A stretch of DNA of 64,000 nucleotides from assembly GCA_964580185.1 (NCBI GenBank), contig CAZOJQ010000008.1, positions 1 to 64,000 of the forward strand, in the 5' to 3' direction. A program made the position numbers and the translations under genes. Positions within the stretch are counted from its first letter, which is position 1. Each line of letters begins with the position of its first letter. The notes below the pieces were generated by a model. The model searched no databases. It was given only the letters and a program-made list of their open reading frames with translations, and was not told the origin of the DNA. The DNA comes from CAYWWY01 sp964580185 (lineage in GTDB: Bacteria; Thermotogota; Thermotogae; MWEM01). Below, piece by piece: positions 34,053-42,383 of the stretch.

Positions 34053-35321
34053 TCAGGGATAGATCCCTCGTAGCTTCGTAGCATGAGCAACTTTTTCAAT
34101 GGCCACAACGTAGGCTGCGGATCGCATATCGGTTTTGTATCGTTCCGCGCAATCGGCCACATCGGCGAAGGCTTTTTCCATGATGGAGTGCAACGCTTGT
34201 CGAATCCGGTCCAAATCCCAGAAAAACCATTGCAGCCCTTGAACCCATTCAAAATAGGAAACAGTGACCCCACCGGCATTGGCTAAAAAGTCGGGCACAC
34301 AGAAAATGCCTTTCTTGATGAGGATTTCGTCCGCTTCGGGGGTAACAGGCCCATTTGCCCCTTCTACGATGATCTTGGCACGAATGTGATCCGCATTGTT
34401 TTGATTGATCACATTTTCCAACGCAGCCGGAATCAGGATATCGACATCCAAGGTAAGCAACTCTTCGTTGGTCATTACCTTTTCTGCTTTGGGATAGCCT
34501 TTAATGACTTTGTTCGTCTTCACGTATTCCATAACGTCTTGCACATCAAACCCATTGGAATTGTACATACCTCCGGACACATCACTAATCCCTAAGATTG
34601 TTGCTCCACATTCCTGCTGGGTAGTCAGCGCAGCGAAAGAACCAACATTTCCAAATCCCTGTACCGCCACGGTCATCTTGTTAATCGGTTTGTTGATGAC
34701 TCCTTTATCGTTCAGGTATTTTACCGCTTGTTCGGCGCAAACTCTGCATCCTCTGCCCGTTGCTTCATTTCTACCAAGAGATCCACCAATGTCAACGGGT
34801 TTGCCTGTAACAATTCCTAACACCGAGTGGCCAATATTCATACTGTAGGTATCCATGTACCATGCCATGATTTGGGCATTGGTATTCACATCAGGTGCGG
34901 GAATGTCTTGGTTTTCCCCGATGATGATCTGGATTTCCGAGAAGAATCTTCGGGATAATCGTTCAATTTCCGAATCGGAGAGGAGGCTGGGATCTACTTG
35001 AACACCACCTTTACCACCGCCATAAGGAATACCGACCACTGCACTTTTCCAGGTCATCCAAAACGCAAGGGCCTTGACTTCGTCTAAGGTAACGTCGGGA
35101 TGGTATCGGATCCCACCTTTGGCTGGACCCCTGGTTAAACTGTGCTGTACCCGATGCCCAGTAAAAACCTTGATGGAACCGTTATCCATGCGCACAGGGA
35201 AATTAACGGTTAACTCCCGTTTGGGTAACGACAGGGCTTCTCTCATCGATGGATCGAGTTGCATTACATCTGCAGCCTTGTTAAACTGTTTTAGCGCATT
35301 TTCAAAAAGACTCAACGCCAT
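34053..35321 (-). CDS. Glu/Leu/Phe/Val dehydrogenase (glutamate dehydrogenase)
   Basis: 422 residues from ATG 35321 after GAGGAGG; the longer frame to 35369 is upstream of that site. Active-site segment YGGGKGGVQVDPS near residue 107 and dinucleotide motif VQGFGNVGSFAA near 218. The 2-oxoacid/NAD specificity is not fixed by sequence alone, but length and motifs match glutamate dehydrogenases of anaerobes (gdhA/gudB group). It is single-gene with a terminator downstream and an inverted repeat about 150 bases upstream. Confidence 0.9.
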   Translation of the reverse strand: MALSLFENALKQFNKAADVMQLDPSMREALSLPKRELTVNFPVRMDNGSIKVFTGHRVQHSLTRGPAKGGIRYHPDVTLDEVKALAFWMTWKSAVVGIPYGGGKGGVQVDPSLLSDSEIERLSRRFFSEIQIIIGENQDIPAPDVNTNAQIMAWYMDTYSMNIGHSVLGIVTGKPVDIGGSLGRNEATGRGCRVCAEQAVKYLNDKGVINKPINKMTVAVQGFGNVGSFAALTTQQECGATILGISDVSGGMYNSNGFDVQDVMEYVKTNKVIKGYPKAEKVMTNEELLTLDVDILIPAALENVINQNNADHIRAKIIVEGANGPVTPEADEILIKKGIFCVPDFLANAGGVTVSYFEWVQGLQWFFWDLDRIRQALHSIMEKAFADVADCAERYKTDMRSAAYVVAIEKVAHATKLRGIYP

Positions 35322-35467
35322 AACCTCCTCTTTTTGGTTTTTTTCAATTTTTTTCTGGATATTGATCATCGTTTCTATACCGATTCTACACGAACTCTTG
35401 CGTTTTCCTGCCTTCTAATTGTGCGGGTTTTTCGCCTTTAGGTTGAATCTAGTGCCAAGAGAGTAGT

Positions 35468-35491
35468 CATACTTGCTCAATGAGAAGTATG
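35468..35491. promoter_or_regulatory. imperfect palindrome upstream of gdh
   Basis: CATACTT (35468-35474) and AAGTATG (35485-35491) are perfect inverted copies, and inside them CTCA and TGAG continue the symmetry after one unpaired G. No T run follows in either direction, so an operator fits better than a terminator. It lies between the DUF308 gene and gdh in a 201-base gap. A smaller palindrome TGTATACA sits at 35496-35503. Confidence 0.4.
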
Positions 35492-35522
35492 CTTGTGTAT
35501 ACATGAAAGAGATACCATTCCA

Positions 35523-36134
35523 TTATGTACCATTGGAAAAGGAAGACGATCCCGGTTTCTTTTTCCCGTGTTTCTTTCTGATGATCGATCGCGTCAACAG
35601 TAAGGCCCCACCAAGAAGCGCGTATAAACTGATGATCCAGAGAATGATTTCAAAACGCGAAATGATGATGATGCCGAATGTGATACTGACAATCCCTGCA
35701 AGGGCAATCACCCATTTATACCAGGAGCCTGCTGTTTTCAAAGGGAGCAAGAACCCTACAACGGTTTCCAAAACGCCAAAATAGATCAGTGTCAACCCAA
35801 CCACAAAAACCGCAATCGTTCCAACAAATCCCGGTGCAGCAAACGATAGGATTCCGATGATGATGCCTGCAAACATTTCAAATCCGGTCATTACCTTGTT
35901 TTGATCTGTGTCTTTTTTAAAAAACACAAAGAGCTTGTAAGCGCCTATGGCAAAACCCAAAATCCCGATCAGCGTAATGATGATCTTGGAGGATTCTTCT
36001 GGCCAGATGAGAGTAACCGTTCCGAAAACGACCATGATGATCCCCTTGTAAAGCCAGTCATACCATTTCCGCCGAGAGTATTCCGCCTTTTTTTCTCCGA
36101 AAAATGAGATTCTTCGCGTCTTTTCTTCCACCAA
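35523..36134 (-). CDS. HdeD/DUF308-family membrane protein
   Basis: 203 residues, six predicted membrane helices in three pairs separated by short loops with Gly-Ile-rich cores (GIIMVVFGTVTLIWP, GIIIGILSFAAPGF, GIVSITFGIIIISRF), the internally repeated pattern of HdeD-like proteins. In enterics HdeD is linked to acid resistance; here the role is unknown. Basic C-terminal tail. TTG or GTG start after AGGAAGG. It lies 59 bases downstream of the small ORF that follows nqrF. Confidence 0.75.
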   Translation of the reverse strand: MVEEKTRRISFFGEKKAEYSRRKWYDWLYKGIIMVVFGTVTLIWPEESSKIIITLIGILGFAIGAYKLFVFFKKDTDQNKVMTGFEMFAGIIIGILSFAAPGFVGTIAVFVVGLTLIYFGVLETVVGFLLPLKTAGSWYKWVIALAGIVSITFGIIIISRFEIILWIISLYALLGGALLLTRSIIRKKHGKKKPGSSSFSNGT

Positions 36135-36193
36135 ACCACATCCTTCCTAGGAGCATTTGCCCCAATACCATTCATCGAAAACGCGTTCAATTG

Positions 36194-36643
36194 CTAAAAA
36201 AGGACACGAACCAGTTCCTCAGGATCAAGACGATAGGACGAGGGATTTCCCTGGAAAAAATGGTGCTCATGGATCAAATGAAGCGCCAACTCTGAGTAGG
36301 TTACACATTCCTGGGTGGATATTCTGCAGACGCGCACGTTAACCTTAGCGTAGACACCGTCTTGGAAGGGACATACCAGTTTGCCACGGGCTTCATCCAC
36401 CCAAACTTCCCATTCATCTTCCACCCCAATCGGCTCCCCGAGTCCTTTCCGCCCATGAATCATGAAGTGTTCCATCCGTTGATATAGGTCATCGAACGAT
36501 TTTCCCGATTTGGCTAATCGTTCTTCATCTTCGGTAATGATATCGATCAAAGGGCGTTGATCCTCTCCGAGAAATCCCTGTCCAGAAATTACTCCTGGTT
36601 GCATATTTCTCTGAGCCATCTGCAATTCTGGGGTCATTTTCAT
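36194..36643 (-). CDS. unrecognised soluble protein following nqrF
   Basis: 149 residues from ATG 36643, after GGGGGG; the longer reading frame runs antisense-frame into nqrF and is rejected. I recognise no domain. Visible features: an N-terminal Met/Gln-rich stretch, an acidic middle (DIITEDEERLAKSGKSFDDLYQRMEHFM), one short WEVWVDEARGKLVCPF segment, two cysteines, and a His-rich LALHLIHEHHFF motif. No membrane segment or signal peptide. It is 11 bases after nqrF, so it belongs to that transcript and could be an accessory or maturation factor for the pump. Confidence 0.7.
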   Translation of the reverse strand: MKMTPELQMAQRNMQPGVISGQGFLGEDQRPLIDIITEDEERLAKSGKSFDDLYQRMEHFMIHGRKGLGEPIGVEDEWEVWVDEARGKLVCPFQDGVYAKVNVRVCRISTQECVTYSELALHLIHEHHFFQGNPSSYRLDPEELVRVLF

Positions 36644-36654
36644 CGTATCCCCCC

Positions 36655-37770
36655 CTAGGCAAATTTGTCGTAATAGATCCGGTCTTCCGGGATCCCATTG
36701 TTCTTCATAACCTGCACGCATGCGTTGATCATGCCGGGGCTTCCGCACAAGTATCCTTCTTTGGCATGATCGGAATCTACCCGATCGCGCAGGTATTCGT
36801 CCAGGACATCGGTAATTAACCCTGTTTCGCCCTTCCATTCATCTTCGGGCAATGGGTCGGATAAAGCGGGAATGAAATGGAAAAGGGGCCACCGTTCTTC
36901 CAAATCTCCGAAAAGATCTAGATAGAAAAGGTCTCTTTTAGAGCGAGCTCCAAAGAAATACCAAATATGCCGCGATTGATCCCCTTTTTCAAACAAATCC
37001 ATTAGGATCGACTTGATGGGCGCCATCCCGGATCCACCGGCTACGCAGATCATATCTGCATCGGTGTCACGGACGTAAAAATCTCCAAAAGGCCCGATCA
37101 GTTCGATTGATTGTCCTTCTTTCAGGAGTTCGTGAACATACGTCGTTGCAATCCCATTCGGTACTCGTCGGATGAGCAATTCGACGGTTTTTGGTTGGGA
37201 GGGATTTGATGACATGGAATACGCTCTTTGTGTTGATTCGGGGATTTTGCGGTAGGGAGGAATCACAAGTTGGACATATTGCCCAGCTTGGTATTCAATG
37301 GAAGCAGGCTTTTCTAGAGAGATCCGTACCTCTTTGATATCATGAGTCACATCGTTCAATGAATCGATCACTCCCAGATACGGCCGGGCTATGAACAGTT
37401 CTTCGGGGATTTGGATTTGGATGTTCGCTTTCAGCTTGATCTGACAAGACAATCGAATCCCATCTTGCTGCTCCTGTGGGGTTAGTAGGGGGTATTCCGT
37501 TGGAAGGATCGGCCCAATATCGGAAAGGACCGTAATTTTGCAGGCCCCACAGCTCCCCCGCCCTCCACAGGCAGATGGAATGAACACCTCCTGCTCGGAA
37601 AGGGCCGAAAGGAGAGATGCGCCTCCTTTTGTTTGGAGAATCTTCTTTCCCCGGTTGATATCGATTTTCACTTCTCCGTAGTTGTTGACGATCGCGTCAA
37701 TGATGGCGATGGTTAAAGCCAAAATCGCTCCGATTCCTCCAACGACGAGTGGGGCAATCCAGATTGACAT
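36655..37770 (-). CDS. nqrF: Na+-translocating NADH:quinone reductase subunit F
   Basis: 371 residues from ATG 37770 (an ATG three codons earlier abuts the AGGAAGG site). One N-terminal membrane helix, a [2Fe-2S] ferredoxin domain with SACGGRGSCGACK and LSCQI, an FAD domain with RAYSMSSNP and an NAD domain with GGSGMAPIKSIL. It accepts electrons from NADH and starts the NQR chain. It distinguishes this operon from Rnf, which has RnfB/RnfC instead. Confidence 0.94.
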   Translation of the reverse strand: MSIWIAPLVVGGIGAILALTIAIIDAIVNNYGEVKIDINRGKKILQTKGGASLLSALSEQEVFIPSACGGRGSCGACKITVLSDIGPILPTEYPLLTPQEQQDGIRLSCQIKLKANIQIQIPEELFIARPYLGVIDSLNDVTHDIKEVRISLEKPASIEYQAGQYVQLVIPPYRKIPESTQRAYSMSSNPSQPKTVELLIRRVPNGIATTYVHELLKEGQSIELIGPFGDFYVRDTDADMICVAGGSGMAPIKSILMDLFEKGDQSRHIWYFFGARSKRDLFYLDLFGDLEERWPLFHFIPALSDPLPEDEWKGETGLITDVLDEYLRDRVDSDHAKEGYLCGSPGMINACVQVMKNNGIPEDRIYYDKFA

Positions 37771-37784
37771 TCCGATCATCCTTC

Positions 37785-38378
37785 CTATTGAACGCTCAAC
37801 ATACCCGCAAAGCCAATGAACGCCATCGCCATGATCCCAATGGTAATGAGCGTGATTCCTGGACCCTGCAAAGCAGGAGGTATGGGATTTTTGTCAATTC
37901 TTTTCCGGATTGCTGCAAGCAACAGGATGGCAAGCCACCAGCCAATTCCTGAACCTGCGCCGAATAAAACCGATTGAAGAAAATTGTAATGACGAAGCTG
38001 CATGAACAGGGCAACACCCAAAATGGCGCAATTGACGGTGATCAAAGGGAGGAAGATCCCTAGACTGATATACAAAGAAGGAGAGAGCCGGTCGATCACC
38101 ATTTCAAGAACTTGTACAACGGCGGCTATGACAATGATGAAAACGATGTAGCGTAGATACTCCAGCTCAAGAGGGATGAGAACCGAATGAAGGACAACCC
38201 AGTTCACCGCAGTTGTGAGGGTCATGACCAAAGTTACTGCCATCCCCAATCCATTGGAGGATTTGAAATCTTTAGAAACTGAAATGAATGAACACATACC
38301 CAAGAAGTTGGTCAGGAGAATATTGGAAGTGAATATTGCTGCAAAGAAAAGGATCAATGCATGAATGGGAGGGGTCAT
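37785..38378 (-). CDS. nqrE: Na+-translocating NADH:quinone reductase subunit E
   Basis: 197 residues, six membrane helices, homologous to RnfA. TSNILLTNFLGMCSF and the mirrored ITVNCAILGVALF carry the conserved half-site cysteines (C28 and C113 approximately) that bind the intramembrane iron centre shared with NqrD. Starts inside the nqrD stop. Confidence 0.93.
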   Translation of the reverse strand: MTPPIHALILFFAAIFTSNILLTNFLGMCSFISVSKDFKSSNGLGMAVTLVMTLTTAVNWVVLHSVLIPLELEYLRYIVFIIVIAAVVQVLEMVIDRLSPSLYISLGIFLPLITVNCAILGVALFMQLRHYNFLQSVLFGAGSGIGWWLAILLLAAIRKRIDKNPIPPALQGPGITLITIGIMAMAFIGFAGMLSVQ

Positions 38379-39004
38379 GGCTTTGCCTCCTGATTCTTTT
38401 TTGTCGCAGTTTTTGCCAAATAATTCCCGCGCGCGATCCAGATAAAAATCCCCAACATGAAAAACCCACTAGGGGCCATGATCATTATGGTCCAAGGGAC
38501 AAACGATTCGGATAGCAAGCGGATGCCAAATATGGAACCAAATCCCAAAATTTCTCTGCATATGGCAATCGTCATGAGGACAATCATAAACCCAAACCCA
38601 GTTGTCAACCCATCCCAAAAGGAGAGAAATGGTTTGTTGGACTGCGCAAAGGCTTCTGCCCGACCCATGATGATGCAGTTGGTAATAATAAGACCCACAT
38701 ACGGTCCCAGGGCTTTGCTAATGTTTGGGAGAAAAGCTCGAAGGGCGATATCTACCAAGATTACAAAGAAGGAAATGACCAAGGTTTGGATGATCATCCG
38801 CACTTTTCTCGGGATCCAGTTTTTCATTAAGGAAAGGAAGAAGTTTGAAAAGGCAGTGACAAAGGTGACACTTGTCGCAAGAATCAGGGTGTTCATTGCA
38901 TCATTGGTGACTGCTAAAGTCGAGCAGATACCCAATATTTGCACGAATACCGGATTGTTTCCCCATACATTATCTTTGAGGATTTGCGCCGATTTGGATG
39001 CCAT
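38375..39004 (-). CDS. nqrD: Na+-translocating NADH:quinone reductase subunit D
   Basis: 209 residues, six helices, homologous to RnfE. NPVFVQILGICSTLAVT and LIITNCIIMGRAEAFA hold the two conserved cysteines. Paired in the membrane with NqrE with opposite topology. One base separates it from nqrC and it overlaps nqrE. Confidence 0.93.
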   Translation of the reverse strand: MASKSAQILKDNVWGNNPVFVQILGICSTLAVTNDAMNTLILATSVTFVTAFSNFFLSLMKNWIPRKVRMIIQTLVISFFVILVDIALRAFLPNISKALGPYVGLIITNCIIMGRAEAFAQSNKPFLSFWDGLTTGFGFMIVLMTIAICREILGFGSIFGIRLLSESFVPWTIMIMAPSGFFMLGIFIWIARGNYLAKTATKKNQEAKP

Positions 39005-39005
39005 T

Positions 39006-39623
39006 TTAAATCCCCCCTTCGTGAACCAAAGCTTGAAGGATATGGAGGGATTGGTTCAGGATCTTTTCCACAGATTCGGATGTTAGAGTCGCGCCTGTGA
39101 CAGCATCAACAGCGGCATTATCAGGATCGGGATCGCCCAACCTTCCTGCGGAACGAAGCATGGTTATTCGACCTTCCGGGATGGCTTCATTCCGGAATTG
39201 GTCTTTAAACCAAAGATCATCGATTCGGCCACCCAATCCAGGAGTTTCATTTTGTTCGATGAAATCAATTCCTACGATCCGCGAAGCATCCTCGTTAACA
39301 GCCACGATACCGGTGATCGTTCCCCAGAGTCCATTTCCCGTGAATCGAATTGCATACACGGTTTCTCCTTCTCGAACGGTTTGGTATAAAACCCCTTGAC
39401 TGGTGTCGTGCTCAGTGATAGTTTCGTCATAGAGATCATACACTTGATCGATCCGATCATAGGGAATATCCATGGCGAATAGGACTGCTCTGCGAAAGAA
39501 GAGTTCGTTATTTCGAGCAATCGGTTCTTTTGTGCTTTCATTCGCTAAGGCAAGGAGAGCGACTAAGACAAAGGTTACCCCGAAGGTGAAAAGGACGGAA
39601 TAGGTTTTGCTGTCTTTTTTCAT
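39006..39623 (-). CDS. nqrC: Na+-translocating NADH:quinone reductase subunit C (FMN-binding)
   Basis: 205 residues from ATG 39623; the frame upstream overlaps nqrB and is not coding. One N-terminal membrane helix and an outside FMN domain; covalent FMN attaches to Thr in DAVTGATLTS near residue 180, matching the S/T/D-G-A-T-x-T motif used by ApbE-type flavin transferases. No apbE gene is in the window. It overlaps nqrB by four bases. Confidence 0.93.
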   Translation of the reverse strand: MKKDSKTYSVLFTFGVTFVLVALLALANESTKEPIARNNELFFRRAVLFAMDIPYDRIDQVYDLYDETITEHDTSQGVLYQTVREGETVYAIRFTGNGLWGTITGIVAVNEDASRIVGIDFIEQNETPGLGGRIDDLWFKDQFRNEAIPEGRITMLRSAGRLGDPDPDNAAVDAVTGATLTSESVEKILNQSLHILQALVHEGGI

Positions 39624-40522
39624 GGGTTCACCTTCTTGGGTTTCGGGATTTTCAGATCGATCAAAGAGGCGAACGTATTCCCGATCAATACGCCAAAACT
39701 CGTTCCTTCGGGGAAGAGGGAAAAGGTTCGGACCAGTACTGAAGAAACCCCGATGATCATTCCATACAACCATTGCGCTTTGGGTTTCTTGGGAGCTGAA
39801 ACTGGATCGGTTGCCATAAATACTATCACAAAAAGAATGCTTCCTGAAATAAAGGAATGAAATGCTGGCAAAGCCCTGGCTACCCCAAAGATATCAAGGA
39901 TCAGTATGAGTCCAAACGAACTAGCCAGCGTTGAAACGATAATCCGCCAGCTCGCTGTCTTTGTATACAGAAGGTAGATCGCTGCCAACAGGATTAAAAG
40001 AATCGGTCCTTCTCCCATAGCCCCAGCGCGGTTTCCGATAAGGGTATCCCAAACGGAAAAGGTTTTTCCCTCCCGAAGAATGGAGAGGGGTGTGGCTGAA
40101 GTCATTACATTTGATCCAAATCCGCCTGGTTCAAGAAATCGAGCGGTCATTTCTCCTGGGAAAGCAATATATATAAATAACCGTCCGACAATGGCTGGAT
40201 TAAAGACATTCTTGCCAAATCCTCCATAGGCTTCTTTGCCCATGATTACCCCGAACATGATCCCAACCAATGCGATCCACCACGGAGTTAACGGCGGAAG
40301 AGACAGAGTGAAGAGCATACAGGTAACAAGGACTGCTTCGCTGACTTTCTTTTTTTGTCGTCGTTCCATCAGGAATTCAGATAAAATCCCGCCCGCGAAC
40401 ACGACGAGAGACAGCAAAAGCAAATGCCACCCATACGCCCAAAACGCGAAGGCATAGATGGGGATTAATGCATAGATCACACGCCGCATCATGACTTGCT
40501 TGGTGAAAATGTTTATGGCCAA
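39620..40522 (-). CDS. nqrB: Na+-translocating NADH:quinone reductase subunit B (short form)
   Basis: 300 residues, eight to ten helices, TTG start after GGAGAAGGA. FNPAIVGRLF and the flavinylation segment TSATPLSILR (T144) are present. It is about 110 residues shorter than Vibrio NqrB and near the length of RnfD, lacking the N-terminal cytoplasmic extension that in Vibrio forms part of the quinone region. The gene upstream is not nqrA but a two-domain solute-binding protein. Confidence 0.9.
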   Translation of the reverse strand: MAINIFTKQVMMRRVIYALIPIYAFAFWAYGWHLLLLSLVVFAGGILSEFLMERRQKKKVSEAVLVTCMLFTLSLPPLTPWWIALVGIMFGVIMGKEAYGGFGKNVFNPAIVGRLFIYIAFPGEMTARFLEPGGFGSNVMTSATPLSILREGKTFSVWDTLIGNRAGAMGEGPILLILLAAIYLLYTKTASWRIIVSTLASSFGLILILDIFGVARALPAFHSFISGSILFVIVFMATDPVSAPKKPKAQWLYGMIIGVSSVLVRTFSLFPEGTSFGVLIGNTFASLIDLKIPKPKKVNP

Positions 40523-40568
40523 ATGGATCCTTCTCCTCTCCTAAGGTTTGGTCGGCTGACTGAACCGA

Positions 40569-42335
40569 TCATTCCACCCGAATTGAAATAGCAAAGGTTT
40601 GAATCGGAGGGTCCGTTTCCCATGGGCGGCTGAAGGAAAACACAATAACGGTTTCGCCTGGTTGCAATGCTTGAAAGGTCCATTCCACTTGATACCCAGG
40701 GCCGATCAGTCTTATAGCGGGTTCATACGGGATTTCTTGCCGATCAATGACCAAAACCACTTCCGGATTTTGAATCTCTACAGACCAGACATACCCTGTT
40801 GCGGCGTTTTCTGGCAGGGAGATACCGGAGTACTGCCCGATTGATAGGAGATTGGTCTGCCATATAAGGTCTTTCCGTTCTGGAGTGGACGATTTCGTGA
40901 TCAGCGGAGTAACCAGAATGCTCGGAGCGTAGGAACGGATGATCTGTTCGAACCTGCCATCTCGTTTTATACTGTCCAAGGCTTTTTGCAGTTGATAGAC
41001 AAAGTGCGGATGCGTTCCTTTGGATGCTGTTATGTAGAAATCTTGAGTCCGAACCGGCAATAGGGGAACGACATCATTGATGGAATATCCCGCGGACTCG
41101 AACAGAGAGGGCGCGGTTAGGTCGGTGAAGATCGCGAGCTCCACATCTCCATGAATCAGTTGATGTACAGTGTCTCGAGGATCCAAAGCGCTCTTCAGGT
41201 TAGCAAACCCTAGGTCTTTCAACAATTGCTCAGTCCACCAATCTTGAGTGGTTCCAATGGCTGAGTATGCTTTGGCTGCCATCAGATCAGGGAGGATTGA
41301 CTCAAAGTCTCTTCGACCATAAAGATAAGCGGTATTGCTTCCTACGGGTCCAATCCAACTAAACAAAGGGTCCCGCAAAGGAGTCCGATCCATACTGAAT
41401 AGCAGAATGTTGGGAAGATTCAACGCCAAATCGTATCCGATGGCCCACGGAACAACCAAAATCTCTTGATCCATTCCTACCTGTTCCATAAGCGCTTCCA
41501 TGATTTCAACGACAAATCCCGAAGGACGATGATTCGCTCCCATGAAAGTCACAGGAGGGTATTCTTCGGTGATTAGCGTGTATATTCCGGGTACATAATG
41601 ATCTGGGAGCCACCTTTTGTATATCTCTGCAAATGCTCCGCTCTCCTTGAGTTCGTCCAAAACTCTTTGCCAATTAGCGATGGTGTCCGAAGGGACGCTT
41701 TTCGAAAAGCCCAAAAAGTTCATTTCCAAGTGAATGGGAATGACCGGAACCATAGTCAAAGAGGATTCATGAACCATGAAGCTTGGCGCGACAATTGAGT
41801 TAAAAGGAGCAAGTTCGATCTTGTTTTCGAGAAGATCGTCGAACATTTTTTGTTCATGATCGTAGACAATCAAATTCTCGAATCCCGAATCCAGTAAGAT
41901 TTGATGAGAATAGTAGTTGCGGACGACTCCGATGGAAGTTGCCAGTTTGGCCTCTTCCATGGAAGAAATGATCAACAGTTCCTTTGAAGAAGCATACAGA
42001 TTGGTCATATTGATTGCCAGAGGACCGACCCATTGGAATTGGTCTTTTCTGGCTGGAGTATACACCAGAGTTGGCAATGAAACCATATCTCCATCCAACA
42101 TACGGGCGATTGCTTGATCAACGGAGGAAGGATCCCAATGGATGGTATCTCCCAACCGATCTGCAATCAAATTGGCCACTTCAACGACTAACCCAGCGGC
42201 GCTTCCGTTTTCTTCGTATGTCAACGGGTAATAGTCAGGGTGGTACAAGAAAGTGAGTTCTCCTCCAAACCCTTTACCCAATCCAATAATCCCCACAATC
42301 CATAGATACACAACCCATTTTTTCCATCGAGCCAT
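40569..42335 (-). CDS. secreted tandem solute-binding protein (two SBP_bac_3 domains) with a C-terminal chagasin-like domain
   Basis: 588 residues. Residues 1-25 are a signal peptide (basic start, VVYLWIVGIIGLG core). Two family-3 periplasmic binding domains follow, about 28-245 and 248-475, each with a start like FLYHPDYYPLTYEENG / LITEEYPPVTFMG and the VVEIxxxL core. Residues 489-588 match the inhibitor-I42 chagasin fold: NAATGY (loop BC), GPGY (loop DE) and RPWE (loop FG) are in the right order and spacing. The ATG follows AGGAGGAG. No transporter or kinase partner is attached. It lies 46 bases upstream of nqrB in the same direction. Confidence 0.82.
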   Translation of the reverse strand: MARWKKWVVYLWIVGIIGLGKGFGGELTFLYHPDYYPLTYEENGSAAGLVVEVANLIADRLGDTIHWDPSSVDQAIARMLDGDMVSLPTLVYTPARKDQFQWVGPLAINMTNLYASSKELLIISSMEEAKLATSIGVVRNYYSHQILLDSGFENLIVYDHEQKMFDDLLENKIELAPFNSIVAPSFMVHESSLTMVPVIPIHLEMNFLGFSKSVPSDTIANWQRVLDELKESGAFAEIYKRWLPDHYVPGIYTLITEEYPPVTFMGANHRPSGFVVEIMEALMEQVGMDQEILVVPWAIGYDLALNLPNILLFSMDRTPLRDPLFSWIGPVGSNTAYLYGRRDFESILPDLMAAKAYSAIGTTQDWWTEQLLKDLGFANLKSALDPRDTVHQLIHGDVELAIFTDLTAPSLFESAGYSINDVVPLLPVRTQDFYITASKGTHPHFVYQLQKALDSIKRDGRFEQIIRSYAPSILVTPLITKSSTPERKDLIWQTNLLSIGQYSGISLPENAATGYVWSVEIQNPEVVLVIDRQEIPYEPAIRLIGPGYQVEWTFQALQPGETVIVFSFSRPWETDPPIQTFAISIRVE

Positions 42336-42383
42336 GATTGCACTCCTCCTGTCAATGGTTTTCAGTACTCATCGTCCAATCCA

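Noticed and set aside
35523..35784. 103-codon plus-strand frame opposite the DUF308 gene
   Set aside because: No domain and no ribosome-binding site; the minus-strand frame has clear repeated membrane helices.
36644..36838. N-terminal extension of the 149-residue protein after nqrF
   Set aside because: The extra 65 codons lie inside nqrF in another frame and are upstream of the GGGGGG ribosome-binding site.
36655..40522. Rnf complex instead of NQR
   Set aside because: The operon has NqrF with ferredoxin, FAD and NAD domains and no RnfB or RnfC; subunits D/E/B/C are homologous to Rnf parts, which explains the resemblance.
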